DNA of 64,000 nt from Serratia plymuthica NBRC 102599 (GTDB taxonomy: Bacteria > Pseudomonadota > Gammaproteobacteria > Enterobacterales > Enterobacteriaceae). The position numbers were made by a program, and so were the translations under genes. Below the pieces are notes generated by a model. The model was given only the letters and a program-made list of their open reading frames with translations. It did not search any database and had not been told where the DNA came from. Position 1 is the first letter of the stretch, and each line of letters opens with the position of its first letter. Shown in pieces: positions 9,253-17,722 of the stretch. Where the stretch lies: the NCBI RefSeq assembly GCF_001590925.1, contig NZ_BCTU01000034.1, positions 1 through 64,000 of the forward strand, read 5' to 3'.

Positions 9253-10051
9253 GATCAGGGTCTTTGAAGTGGGCTACTGCACCCACATTGGCTGCATGGC
9301 GTTGCGCGGGGCGGGGTTCCGGGTGTGTAAATTCCCGGCACGCGCTTACCTGCTGGAGGTGGGGAACCGCCGCTGGCTGTGGGATACCGGCTATGCGCGC
9401 TATTTCCAACAGCAAACGCAGTCGGGCATTTTCCGCCTTTACCGCCATATGACGCCGGTCTATTTCGATCCCGCAGAGTCGCTGGCACAGCAGTTGCGCG
9501 CCGCCGGCTATGCCGCCGACGATATTCAGGGGCTGATTGTTTCGCACTTTCACGCCGACCACATTGCCGGGTTGCGCGATTTTAGCCAACTCGAGTTTAT
9601 CTGTTCCGGTGAAGGCTGGCAGCAAACCCGCTCGTTGCGTGGCTTCGCTGCGTTAAAACGCGCTTTTATCCCCGGTTTGATCCCCGACGATTTCGAGAGT
9701 GGCCTGCACTTTATCGAGGGTTTTCCGCAGGTGAGTCTGCCTGCGCTGCTGGCACCTTTTGAGCGGGGATATGTGCTGCCGGGCAGCAAAGGACAGATCC
9801 TGCTGGTGCCGTTACCCGGTCATGCGGCGGGCCATATCGGCGCGTTTATTCTCACCGAGAGCGGCTGGACGCTGTTGGCCAGCGATGCCGCCTGGTCGCC
9901 CTTGAGCTATCAGCAACTGCGAGGGCCGTCAGTGCTGGCCAATCTGGTGATGGACGATCCCAAAGGTTATTACCGCACGCTGGAACGGCTGAACCAACTG
10001 TGGGCGGGCGGCAACGTGAACATTCTTCTGTGCCACGAGGGGGATCTATGA
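9245..10051 (+). CDS. Metallo-beta-lactamase-fold hydrolase of the lipid cluster
   Basis: A 268-residue protein with the zinc-binding signature HFHADH at residues 101-106, a later metal histidine in PGHAAGHIG and an aspartate in ASDAAW, so both metal sites look intact. The layout resembles lactonase-type members such as AHL lactonases. In this cluster it could open a lactone or cleave a thioester intermediate, but the substrate cannot be read from the sequence. It overlaps its neighbours by 8 and 4 bp and has no signal peptide. Confidence 0.85.
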   Translation: MAKIRVFEVGYCTHIGCMALRGAGFRVCKFPARAYLLEVGNRRWLWDTGYARYFQQQTQSGIFRLYRHMTPVYFDPAESLAQQLRAAGYAADDIQGLIVSHFHADHIAGLRDFSQLEFICSGEGWQQTRSLRGFAALKRAFIPGLIPDDFESGLHFIEGFPQVSLPALLAPFERGYVLPGSKGQILLVPLPGHAAGHIGAFILTESGWTLLASDAAWSPLSYQQLRGPSVLANLVMDDPKGYYRTLERLNQLWAGGNVNILLCHEGDL

Positions 10052-11334
10052 TCCCGTTAATGACGCTGTGGCACTATTTTCGCGCCCGGCGCTTAATTTT
10101 TGCCGATCGCGCGGCACTGGAGGCGCACCAGACGAAACGGCTTAACGTCTTCGCCCGCCGGGTGCTGGCGAGAAGCCCTTACTTCAGGCGCTTCAGCCGG
10201 CAACCGATCGCCGCCTGGCCGCTGATGGACAAGGCGCTGATGATGGCGCAATTCGACCAAATGAATACCGCCGGATTGCAGCGTGACACGTTGCTTGCCT
10301 GTGCGCAGCGCAGCGAGGCGGAGCGGGATTTCACGCCAAAAATTGGTCAATACAGCGTTGGGTTGTCTTCCGGCACCTCTGGGCAGCGCGGCCTATTTGT
10401 CGTCAGCCCGCGCGAGCAGCAAGTCTGGGCCGGTGGCATGTTGGCGAAGATGCTGCCGGAAGGGGTGTTTGCCCGCGAACGCGTCGCGCTGTTTCTGCGG
10501 GCGGACAATAACCTCTATCAGAGCGTCAATAATCGCTGGTTGAGCCTGGCGTTCTACGATCTGTTTGCCCCGTTTTCCGTGCAGTTGCCGCGTCTGGAGC
10601 AGCAGGCACCGACCCTGATTGTGGCGCCGGCTCAGGTACTGCGCGCGTTGGCGTTGGCGGTGCTGAAAAAACAGATCGTCCTCAACGTGAAAAAAGTGAT
10701 TTCGGTGGCGGAGGTGTTGGAGGAGCAGGATCGCCGCTTGCTGGCACAGGTTTTTCCGGCGGTGGGCGAAGTGTATCAGGCCACCGAGGGATTCCTGGCC
10801 GCTACCTGTGCGCACGGCACCCTGCATCTGAACGAAGAGTTTTTGCATATTGAACCGCAGTGGATCGATGAGCACCGTTTTACCCCCTTGATCACCGACT
10901 TTACCCGCAGCACTCAGCCGATAGTGCGTTATCGGTTGGATGACGTGCTGGTCAGGCGGCCCGAACCCTGCCCTTGCGGGCAGCCGACAATGGCGCTAGC
11001 CCGCATTGAAGGGCGCAGGGACGATCAACTGATTCTGCCGGATAGGCAGCGGCAACCCAAGGTGGTCTTTGCCGACTTGTGCAGCCGGGCGATCGCCAAT
11101 GCGCTGCCGCTGACCAGCGACTATCGGCTGATTCAACACGCGCCACGGCGTTTGCAATTGATTGCCGATGGCACCCAGGCTGAGTTGGCGCATTGTCAGG
11201 CGCACCTGGTCGAGGTACTCGGCCAACAGGGCATTGCTACCGACCTGCTGGAGTGGCAATTAACGGTACAGGCGGTGATGCCGGAATTTGACAGAAAAAG
11301 ACGGCGGATCATCCGTTTGGCGGGGATGGCATGA
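10048..11334 (+). CDS. CoF-synthetase/F390-synthetase-like adenylate-forming enzyme
   Basis: A 428-residue member of the ANL-like adenylating group related to phenylacetate-CoA ligase and CapK. Motifs include the ATP-binding loop SSGTSG at residues 107-112, ATEGF in the middle and RYRLDD near residue 310, which takes the place of the usual YRTGD-type motif. It likely activates a carboxylate by adenylation; the acceptor (CoA, an amine, or an internal hydroxyl to form a lactone as in OleC) is unknown. The ATG at 10048 overlaps the preceding stop by 4 bp. Confidence 0.8.
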   Translation: MIPLMTLWHYFRARRLIFADRAALEAHQTKRLNVFARRVLARSPYFRRFSRQPIAAWPLMDKALMMAQFDQMNTAGLQRDTLLACAQRSEAERDFTPKIGQYSVGLSSGTSGQRGLFVVSPREQQVWAGGMLAKMLPEGVFARERVALFLRADNNLYQSVNNRWLSLAFYDLFAPFSVQLPRLEQQAPTLIVAPAQVLRALALAVLKKQIVLNVKKVISVAEVLEEQDRRLLAQVFPAVGEVYQATEGFLAATCAHGTLHLNEEFLHIEPQWIDEHRFTPLITDFTRSTQPIVRYRLDDVLVRRPEPCPCGQPTMALARIEGRRDDQLILPDRQRQPKVVFADLCSRAIANALPLTSDYRLIQHAPRRLQLIADGTQAELAHCQAHLVEVLGQQGIATDLLEWQLTVQAVMPEFDRKRRRIIRLAGMA

Positions 11335-11948
11335 AAACAATCCTGTTTCGGCTAAGGCAGATGTTGTTGGGCTGGGGATTTGTTGGGGTCATTTATTCCA
11401 GCGCCGATCGGTGGCAAGGGGCGGGGCACCTGATATCGCCTGCGGCGATTGACCGCTGGATCCCCTTCAGCCCGGCTGCCGTTTGGCTGTATCTGTCTTT
11501 CTTTATCCTCATTCCGCTGGGGTATTTGCTGGCACCGGCTCATCGGGTCAAATGGCTGGCAACGGCCATGCAACTGACCGCTCTGGGGGCCGGCGCCATA
11601 TACCTGCTGTGGCCGACCACGATGGCATATCCGGTGGATAGCGGCACCGGTTTAAGCTCTGAGGTGCTGGCGGCACTGATTGGGGTAGATTCACCGCAAA
11701 ATTGCCTGCCCTCGTTGCATATGGCGCTGACAGTGCTGGCGGTGTGGGCGCTCAGCGACCGGCAGCGTAAGGTGAGGACGGTGCTTTTGCTGGTTTGGGC
11801 GGCGGCGATCGCCGTTTCAATTTTGCAACTGCGCCGTCATTTGTTTGTCGATCTGGCGAGCGGGGCGCTACTGGCGTTGCTGGCCGGTTGGCTGGCCCTG
11901 TACATTAAAGGCGCCCGGCGAGATAGGGTAAAAGGAGAGGCAGGATGA
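11331..11948 (+). CDS. PAP2-superfamily membrane protein
   Basis: A 205-residue protein with about five or six membrane segments. The phosphatase signatures are PSLHMA near residue 126 and RRHLFVD near residue 167, which carry the paired histidines and the aspartate of the PAP2/inositolphosphotransferase group. It may remove or transfer a phosphate on a lipid. It is coupled by 4-bp overlaps on both sides, so it belongs to the same process as the condensing and desaturating enzymes. Confidence 0.75.
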   Translation: MKTILFRLRQMLLGWGFVGVIYSSADRWQGAGHLISPAAIDRWIPFSPAAVWLYLSFFILIPLGYLLAPAHRVKWLATAMQLTALGAGAIYLLWPTTMAYPVDSGTGLSSEVLAALIGVDSPQNCLPSLHMALTVLAVWALSDRQRKVRTVLLLVWAAAIAVSILQLRRHLFVDLASGALLALLAGWLALYIKGARRDRVKGEAG

Positions 11949-13078
11949 GCGATTTAGCCATGCCGATAGTGTTCATGCTGTTTGTCGTCGTCGGCGAAGC
12001 CGGGGTATTGCAGTGGGTGCAACGGCAGCGGGTCAACTGGCATGACGTGGTGTTCAATTTGAATTCCGGTCATATCATGCTGTGGCTGTTTCGCGGGCTG
12101 GAGATCACCTGCTACGGCTATGTGGCCGCGCATTTCAGCTTGGGCCTGCTGGATGGCTGGCCGCCGTTGTTGATGGGGTTGTTTGCGCTGCTGGCATGGG
12201 ATTTCGGTTTTTACTGGCTGCACCGCTTGCACCATTATCTGCGGGTGTTGTGGGCGGTACACGTGGTGCACCACCAGGGCGAGCATTTCAATCTGTCGCT
12301 GGGGGTCCGTAACTCCTGGTATTCGTCGCTGACCTCGATACCGTTCTTTTTACTGCTGGCGCTGGTGGGCGTGCCGCTGACGGTGTTTGTCACGGTCTCG
12401 ATCCTGCATTACAGCATCCAACTGTTTAACCACAATGCCCTGACGCCCCGGCTTGGCGTGCTGGAGAAAATTCTGGTCACTCCGGCCCACCACCGGGTAC
12501 ATCATGTCAAAGACCCGGCCTATTCGAACAAGAACTTCGGCGGTAGTTTTATTTTCTGGGACAAGCTGTTCGGCACTTTTTGCCCGAGCCTGCCTGAAAC
12601 GCCGTTTGCCTATGGTGTCGGTGGGGATAAAGCCTGCGCCAACCCGTTTTGGGCCAGTAACCTGCCGTTCTTGCGTTATTTCCGCCTTGCGTGGCGCCCG
12701 ACAACGGCGAACGTTAGCTTCCGCTGTTCGGCATTCAGCCTGTTCAGCGGCGCGATGCTGTTATTTACCCTGGTGATTGGCTATGTCGACCAGTATGGCT
12801 ACGGCTACGCCGACATTCACTGGCCGCAAATGGCGCTACTGGCGTTGCTGGCGCTGGGATCGGTTGCGTTGGGTGGCATGTCGGAAGGACGCGGCTGGGC
12901 GATTGTCGCCTGGCTGCTGGTGACGCTGGGAATTGTGTTGCTGTTTATGGGGTATCTTGGCTGGCCGCAACGCTATTGGCACATCACCATGGCGGCTACC
13001 GCGCTGCATGCCCTGTGCGTGGCACTGGGCTGGGGGCGGAAAGTAGCGCTTGCACCGGAGGAAGAGACCGATGGCTGA
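11945..13078 (+). CDS. Sterol-desaturase/fatty acid hydroxylase family protein
   Basis: A 377-residue integral membrane di-iron enzyme. The histidine boxes are HRLHH near residue 97, HVVHHQGEH near 107 and HHRVHH near 182, arranged as in fatty acid hydroxylases and alkylglycerol monooxygenase-type proteins. It should hydroxylate or desaturate a lipid chain using O2. The C-terminal 130 residues add further hydrophobic segments beyond the hydroxylase core. Translation is coupled on both sides (overlaps of 4 and 8 bp). Confidence 0.85.
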   Translation: MSDLAMPIVFMLFVVVGEAGVLQWVQRQRVNWHDVVFNLNSGHIMLWLFRGLEITCYGYVAAHFSLGLLDGWPPLLMGLFALLAWDFGFYWLHRLHHYLRVLWAVHVVHHQGEHFNLSLGVRNSWYSSLTSIPFFLLLALVGVPLTVFVTVSILHYSIQLFNHNALTPRLGVLEKILVTPAHHRVHHVKDPAYSNKNFGGSFIFWDKLFGTFCPSLPETPFAYGVGGDKACANPFWASNLPFLRYFRLAWRPTTANVSFRCSAFSLFSGAMLLFTLVIGYVDQYGYGYADIHWPQMALLALLALGSVALGGMSEGRGWAIVAWLLVTLGIVLLFMGYLGWPQRYWHITMAATALHALCVALGWGRKVALAPEEETDG

Positions 13079-14153
13079 CACTCTTTCGCCGCTGAGTTTC
13101 CCCGCAGCCGGGGAACAGGCGTTTCATCGCGCGCTTAAGCGTGCGGCGCATGCTTATCTGGCGGATGACCATCGCTACGCCGACGCTGGACGGCTGGCGT
13201 TGGCGACACTGCTGCTGGCGTTGTGCGGCGGTTTTTATGCCCTGGCGCTGATGCAGCAGCAGGCGTGGGCGTTTTTCGGCTGCTATTTCCTGTTTGTGAT
13301 GATGGGGATGCTGCTTAACGTGAATGTGAATCACGACGCTTCGCACAATGCTTTTCTACGCGCGCCCTGGGCGAACCGTCTGGTGGGGCGGCTGGTAACC
13401 CTGCCATTGGGGGTGGATCCGGATTACTGGCGGGTACGCCATGTGGAGTATCACCACGTTTACGCCAACGTTGAACATTACGATCTGGATACCGAGGAGA
13501 ACGGTTTCTTCCGCCAGACGCCGTTCCAGCGCTGGCGCAAGCATATGCGTTATCAGCATCTTTACTGGCCGCTGATCGCCGCGCTCTCCTTGCCCTATAT
13601 CGCCTGGATTTTTGACTGGTCGGATCGCCTGGGCAAAACCCCGCTGCATGAAAAGAACATTTTGCCGGGCCGTGGCGGTTGGGCGGTGTTTATCCTGTGC
13701 AAAATTGGACATCTGTTGTTGGTGCTGGGCGTGCCGCTGGTGCTGTGCCAACACAATGGCATTGGCTGGCCGTGGGTATTGCTGACCTACACGCTCAGCC
13801 AGATGTGCGCCTCGCTGTTGGTGGTGTTCTTGTTACTGGGCACCCACTGGGCGCAGGCCGAGTTTTACCCGGTACCTGAGGGGACGAGCATGCCGCACGG
13901 TTGGTATCGTCACAACTTCGCCACCGCCTGCGACTGGCTGACGTCCCCGCGCTGGCTGCAGCATTTGACCGGTGGGCTGAATTATCACCTGACCCACCAT
14001 CTGTTCCCCGGCTGGAATCACCGCCATTATCCGGCGCTGGCCAACATTGTGGCGCAGTTGGCCGCACAGCACGGCATGGAATACCGCTGTATCGGCTATC
14101 GCGAACTGCTGGCGCAACAACAGCAGTTTTTACGCCGCATGGGGCAACCATGA
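13071..14153 (+). CDS. Fatty acid desaturase, first tandem copy
   Basis: A 360-residue membrane di-iron desaturase from the ATG at 13071. Three histidine boxes are seen: HDASH at residues 88-92, HVEYHH at 124-129 and a C-terminal HLTHHLFPGWNHRHY. It should introduce a double bond, or carry out a related oxidation, in an acyl chain. The neighbouring downstream gene is clearly a paralogue: both share an N-terminal module with an H(R)AL...AAH.YLA pattern before the first membrane segment. Members of this broad family also include UndB-like decarboxylases, so desaturation itself is not proven. Confidence 0.85.
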   Translation: MADTLSPLSFPAAGEQAFHRALKRAAHAYLADDHRYADAGRLALATLLLALCGGFYALALMQQQAWAFFGCYFLFVMMGMLLNVNVNHDASHNAFLRAPWANRLVGRLVTLPLGVDPDYWRVRHVEYHHVYANVEHYDLDTEENGFFRQTPFQRWRKHMRYQHLYWPLIAALSLPYIAWIFDWSDRLGKTPLHEKNILPGRGGWAVFILCKIGHLLLVLGVPLVLCQHNGIGWPWVLLTYTLSQMCASLLVVFLLLGTHWAQAEFYPVPEGTSMPHGWYRHNFATACDWLTSPRWLQHLTGGLNYHLTHHLFPGWNHRHYPALANIVAQLAAQHGMEYRCIGYRELLAQQQQFLRRMGQP

Positions 14154-15241
14154 AGCCGCTGCGTCCGCTGACTTTCCGGCGCGATGATGCCGGACTGCAT
14201 CGTGCATTGATGCAGGCGGCCCATGACTATCTGGCCGGCAATCGCGACCACCGTTTCGCCGATGTCGGCATGTTGGCGAAGGTGGCGGTGCTGCTGGCGC
14301 TGTGTGCGTTCTGTTATGTTGTTGGCCTGCAGCAGCAGAACGTCTGGGCCTATTTCGCCTGCTATTTCGGCTTTATCTTTATCGGCATGTTTCTGACGGT
14401 AAACGTGGTGCACGATGCTTCGCACAACGCGTTTTTCAAACGGCCCTGGGCCAACCGCTGGTTGAACGGCCTGGTCAGCATCCCGCTCGGGTTGGATTCT
14501 GATTGCTGGCGGGTGCGGCACGTTATTTTTCATCATGCGCACAACAATATCGAACACTACGATCCCGATATCGACGCCAACGGCGTGCTGCGTCAGACGC
14601 CGTTCCAGCGTTGGAAACCCTTTATGCGCGCACAGCGATATTACTGGCCGTTGGTGGCGGCCATGACATTCCCGTATTACATCTGGCTGTTCGACTGGCT
14701 GGATCGGGCGGGAAGAACCCGGGTGGCGGCACGCATGGCGCAGCAAGGGGCGCGCGGTTGGGGCATTTTTCTGGCAGGCAAAGCGGCGCATTTTCTTCTG
14801 GCGCTGGCGATCCCGGGTTATCTGCTGCCACCGGAGATCGGCATCAGCGAGATCCTGCTGGTTTATCTGCTGAGCCAGATGCTCTCTTCGCTGCTGTTCG
14901 TGATGCTGATCATCGGCACCCACTGGGCCAAGGCGAAATTTTATCAGGCGCCGGAGCAGGGGGCGTTGCCGCACGGCAGATATCGCCACGTGTTCGCTAC
15001 CACCTTTGACTGGCGCACCCGGCCGCGCTGGCTAGGGTATTGGCTGGGCGGGGCGAATCTGCATCTGACGCATCACCTGTTTCCGCACTGGAGCCACCGG
15101 CATTATCCCGCGTTGAGCCGCATCATTACCGAGGTGGCTCCGCGCTATGGTATCGACTATCGGGTACTTGAACTGGGGGAGTTGCTGCGGTTACAGCAGC
15201 GTTTTCTCAGCGAGATGGGGCGAAAGCCGTCGGAGTCATGA
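14150..15241 (+). CDS. Fatty acid desaturase, second tandem copy
   Basis: A 363-residue paralogue of the preceding gene, starting at the ATG that overlaps its stop by 4 bp. The histidine boxes are again HDASH, HVIFHH and HLTHHLFPHWSHRHY. Two adjacent diverged desaturases suggest either two double bonds at different positions or a heteromeric pair. It is the last gene of the coupled series. No clear terminator follows; the next 230 bp are a noncoding stretch leading to the toxin-antitoxin operon. Confidence 0.85.
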   Translation: MKPLRPLTFRRDDAGLHRALMQAAHDYLAGNRDHRFADVGMLAKVAVLLALCAFCYVVGLQQQNVWAYFACYFGFIFIGMFLTVNVVHDASHNAFFKRPWANRWLNGLVSIPLGLDSDCWRVRHVIFHHAHNNIEHYDPDIDANGVLRQTPFQRWKPFMRAQRYYWPLVAAMTFPYYIWLFDWLDRAGRTRVAARMAQQGARGWGIFLAGKAAHFLLALAIPGYLLPPEIGISEILLVYLLSQMLSSLLFVMLIIGTHWAKAKFYQAPEQGALPHGRYRHVFATTFDWRTRPRWLGYWLGGANLHLTHHLFPHWSHRHYPALSRIITEVAPRYGIDYRVLELGELLRLQQRFLSEMGRKPSES

Positions 15242-15421
15242 TGTTGTCGCAACCTGCTGAATTTGCGAGACGTTACGCAGTTCACTAATTGAACGATGCG
15301 TACCGGTAAAGTAGACTCCATATCACTGACAGACAGCCGCAGGAGGTGGCGCATGCGTAGTTTGCCGATTCTGACCTTCAGGGCTATCTGCTGTACATGT
15401 ACGTGATAATCGCCTGTGGGC

Positions 15422-15438
15422 ATGTTAATCTCTAACAT
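15422..15438 (+). promoter_or_regulatory. Inverted repeat, candidate Phd-Doc operator
   Basis: ATGTTA (15422-15427) and TAACAT (15433-15438) form a perfect 6-bp inverted repeat with a 5-bp spacer, 34 bp before the antitoxin start. Phd-family antitoxins repress their own operon at short palindromes, so this is a reasonable operator. Confidence 0.45.
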
Positions 15439-15471
15439 AAGAACTTAGATATGCAATGGATAGAGGTTGCC

Positions 15472-15903
15472 ATGAAAGAAATTACCTACACTCGATTCCG
15501 GGCTGATTTATCCCAGGTATTAGATGAAATTCGTGACGGCGAGACTTTTGTTGTTACTCAACGGGGAAAGGAGCCTATAGTGCTGGGTCAGGGAAATAAA
15601 AAATTGCCAGCTTCTAATGTCAATACATTGGATAATAAAGCTCTTAAAGCGGCGATTCGTAATACTGTATCAGCAATGAGTACCAATACAGTGACTTCTT
15701 TAATCGCATCGCAAGAGCTCGAGGTGCTCGGGAGAATGATTAAGGCTCAGAGAAAACTCGATCCTACTACTATTAGCGCTCTCCAGAAACAAGCTGAGTA
15801 TGCGGCAAAACTGAAACCTTCTAACCACGTCTCAATAAAAGATGCTGTGGCTGAGGTGAGAAAACGCCATGCTAAAACCATAAAGGATCTGGAGGATAAG
15901 TAA
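15472..15903 (+). CDS. Phd/YefM-type antitoxin
   Basis: The first 50 residues (opening MKEITYTRFRADLSQVLDEI) are a Phd/YefM antitoxin DNA-binding domain, followed by ETFVVTQRGKEPIVL. It is 143 residues, about twice the length of P1 Phd; the extra C-terminal part is lysine-rich and helical and probably wraps the toxin. The ATG at 15472 follows AGAGG. The stop overlaps the toxin start (TAATG), the usual antitoxin-first layout. Base composition is clearly AT-richer than the flanking genes, which suggests acquisition by transfer. Confidence 0.85.
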   Translation: MKEITYTRFRADLSQVLDEIRDGETFVVTQRGKEPIVLGQGNKKLPASNVNTLDNKALKAAIRNTVSAMSTNTVTSLIASQELEVLGRMIKAQRKLDPTTISALQKQAEYAAKLKPSNHVSIKDAVAEVRKRHAKTIKDLEDK

Positions 15904-16472
15904 TGGAAGAGTTTATCTTTTTATCAGCTCAGGAGGTAATTGATATTCAACGCGAAACGTTGCCTCAGGGAGCCGTGGTAGACATTGATAAACTAGAAGG
16001 TGCTTTGGGGCGAGTTGCTAATCACCATCACTATGAATTGTGTGATGACATATTTGAACTTGCAGCAGTGTATCTGATTTCCATAGCAAAAGCCCATGCG
16101 TTTGCTGATGCAAACAAACGAACTGCTTTCATCACCTGCGCATCATTTCTACAGGCTAATGGACAAGCGTTAAGAGAGTCGTTCTTTCTTGTAAAACTAA
16201 CAGTAATGGTTGCTGAAGACCGAGTGGATATTAATCAAGCTGCATTTTTGCTACGGCTTCTTGCCGACTATTATTATAAATCTGTTTTTGGTGATAATGA
16301 TGATTTACCTGCCGATGAGCGGGAGTGTCTGCTATATAATTTAACTGTATTCACAATCACTGCTGATGATGGTGTTGGAGAGTTAATTGCTGTAGCAAAT
16401 AGCTTAATGGATGACGCTGAATTAGATGAAATGGCAAACCAAATTGTTGCGGACTACCGCAACCCCGTTTAG
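15903..16472 (+). CDS. Doc-type Fic-family toxin
   Basis: The motif HAFADANKRTA at residues 65-75 is the Doc version of the Fic active site. Doc toxins phosphorylate elongation factor EF-Tu and stop translation. At 189 residues it is longer than P1 Doc (126); about 60 residues of acidic C-terminal sequence follow the core domain. A stretch of histidines (NHHHYEL) near residue 40 is also seen. It starts within the antitoxin stop codon and ends just before a terminator. Low GC again marks it as foreign to the neighbourhood. Confidence 0.85.
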   Translation: MEEFIFLSAQEVIDIQRETLPQGAVVDIDKLEGALGRVANHHHYELCDDIFELAAVYLISIAKAHAFADANKRTAFITCASFLQANGQALRESFFLVKLTVMVAEDRVDINQAAFLLRLLADYYYKSVFGDNDDLPADERECLLYNLTVFTITADDGVGELIAVANSLMDDAELDEMANQIVADYRNPV

Positions 16473-16499
16473 AGCCCTGTCTATATCATTATCATCGTT

Positions 16500-16531
16500 A
16501 AAATGACCACCAATCGTTGGTAGTCATTTTG
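16500..16531. terminator. Bidirectional terminator between doc and the cio operon
   Basis: AAAATGAC-CACCAA pairs with TTGG-TAGTCATTTT across a 3-nt loop, with A and T runs at its two ends. It sits between convergent doc and the DUF2474 gene and can serve both. Confidence 0.7.
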
Positions 16532-16548
16532 TCTTGGATTATTATCGG

Positions 16549-16698
16549 TCAGTGCGACTTCATGCCCGCCGCAGTCATCAGCAGGCGGAATATTGAAGCG
16601 ACCAGGAACAACCCCAGCACGCTGGCGCTCCAGATGATCACCAGCCAGCCGACGCGTTTCCACCAGGGAGTGGGTGCGGTTGCGGTTTTATCGTTCAT
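16549..16698 (-). CDS. DUF2474 small membrane protein of the Cio oxidase
   Basis: A 49-residue protein with a Lys/Arg-rich start, the motif PWWKRVGWLV and one membrane helix. It lies 14 bp after cioB on the same strand. Short proteins of this type (DUF2474) usually follow CioAB-type oxidases, as CydX follows CydAB, and probably stabilise the complex. The start has a GGAG-type ribosome site (complement of CTCCTCC at 16702-16708). Confidence 0.85.
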   Translation of the reverse strand: MNDKTATAPTPWWKRVGWLVIIWSASVLGLFLVASIFRLLMTAAGMKSH

Positions 16699-16712
16699 GC
16701 TCTCCTCCCTCA

Positions 16713-17720
16713 TCAGTGATAGCCATGTTCATGGCTGACCTTGCCCCGGAACACGTAGTAGCTCCAGAAGGTGTAAACCAAAATAATCGGGATGATAAAT
16801 AACGCGCCAACCAGCATAAAGCCAAGGCTTTGCGGCGGGGCGGCCGCGTCCCACAGGGTGATGGACGGCGGGATCAGCAGCGGCCAGATGCTGATGCCCA
16901 ATCCACTCAGGCCGAGGAACACCAACAGCAGGGTCAGCATAAACGGCGAATAGTGCGCGCCGCGTGTTACCCCGCGCTGGATGCCCCAGGCGCTGAGCAG
17001 CACCAGTACCGGCACCGGCAGCAGCACGAACAGGTTTGGCAACGTAAACCAGCGGCCGGCGATTTCCGGGTGGGCAATCGGCGTCCAGATACTGACCACC
17101 GCCAGCACCAGCAGCAGGGTTACCAGCAGCGGCGTCGCCAGCCGGTACATGCGCGCTTGCAGATCACCGGCGGTTTTCATCACTAGCCAGGTGCAGCCGA
17201 GCAGGGCATAGGTCACCACCAACCCCAGCCCGCAGAACAGCGCGAAAGGCGTCAGCCAGTCGAGCGCACCCCCTGCATAGCTGCGGCCGCTGACCGGGAA
17301 ACCGTTGATGATGGCACCCACCACGACTCCCTGGCTGAAGGTGGCGAAGATCGAACCCCAAATAAATGCCTTGTCCCAGATGTGGCGCTTTTCTTCTTTG
17401 GCTTTGAAGCGGAACTCAAAGGCCACGCCGCGGAAGATCAGCCCGAACAGCATCAGCGTCAGCGGGATCGCCAGCGCGTCGAGGATCACCGCGTAAGCCA
17501 GCGGGAAGGCACCGAACAGCGCCGCGCCGCCCAACACCAGCCAGGTTTCGTTGCCGTCCCAGACCGGGGCGACGGTGTTCATCATCACATCGCGGTCACT
17601 GCTGTCCTTAACCCACGGGAACAGGATGCCGATACCCAAATCAAAGCCGTCCATTACCACGTACATCATGGTGCTGAACACGATGATCACAAACCAAATC
17701 AGCGGAAGATCAATGCCCAT
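16713..17720 (-). CDS. cioB: Cytochrome bd-type (cyanide-insensitive) oxidase subunit II
   Basis: The 335-residue subunit II has about eight membrane helices and the conserved opening with MDGFDLGIGILFPW and later PVWDGNETWLV, both standard in CydB-like proteins. It starts 2 bp after the cioA stop. Together with CioA it forms a quinol oxidase that reduces O2 without pumping protons. The short Q-loop of the partner and the DUF2474 gene place it in the CioAB rather than the CydAB group. Confidence 0.88.
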   Translation of the reverse strand: MGIDLPLIWFVIIVFSTMMYVVMDGFDLGIGILFPWVKDSSDRDVMMNTVAPVWDGNETWLVLGGAALFGAFPLAYAVILDALAIPLTLMLFGLIFRGVAFEFRFKAKEEKRHIWDKAFIWGSIFATFSQGVVVGAIINGFPVSGRSYAGGALDWLTPFALFCGLGLVVTYALLGCTWLVMKTAGDLQARMYRLATPLLVTLLLVLAVVSIWTPIAHPEIAGRWFTLPNLFVLLPVPVLVLLSAWGIQRGVTRGAHYSPFMLTLLLVFLGLSGLGISIWPLLIPPSITLWDAAAPPQSLGFMLVGALFIIPIILVYTFWSYYVFRGKVSHEHGYH

Positions 17721-17722
17721 GC

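Noticed and set aside
15157-15438. 93-codon minus-strand frame between the desaturase and the antitoxin genes
   Set aside because: Half lies inside the desaturase and the rest covers the operator region; no domain. A decayed gene remnant could not be shown.
16481-16663. 60-codon minus-strand frame overlapping the DUF2474 gene
   Set aside because: Wrong frame; the DUF2474 frame at 16549-16698 has the family motif and a ribosome site.
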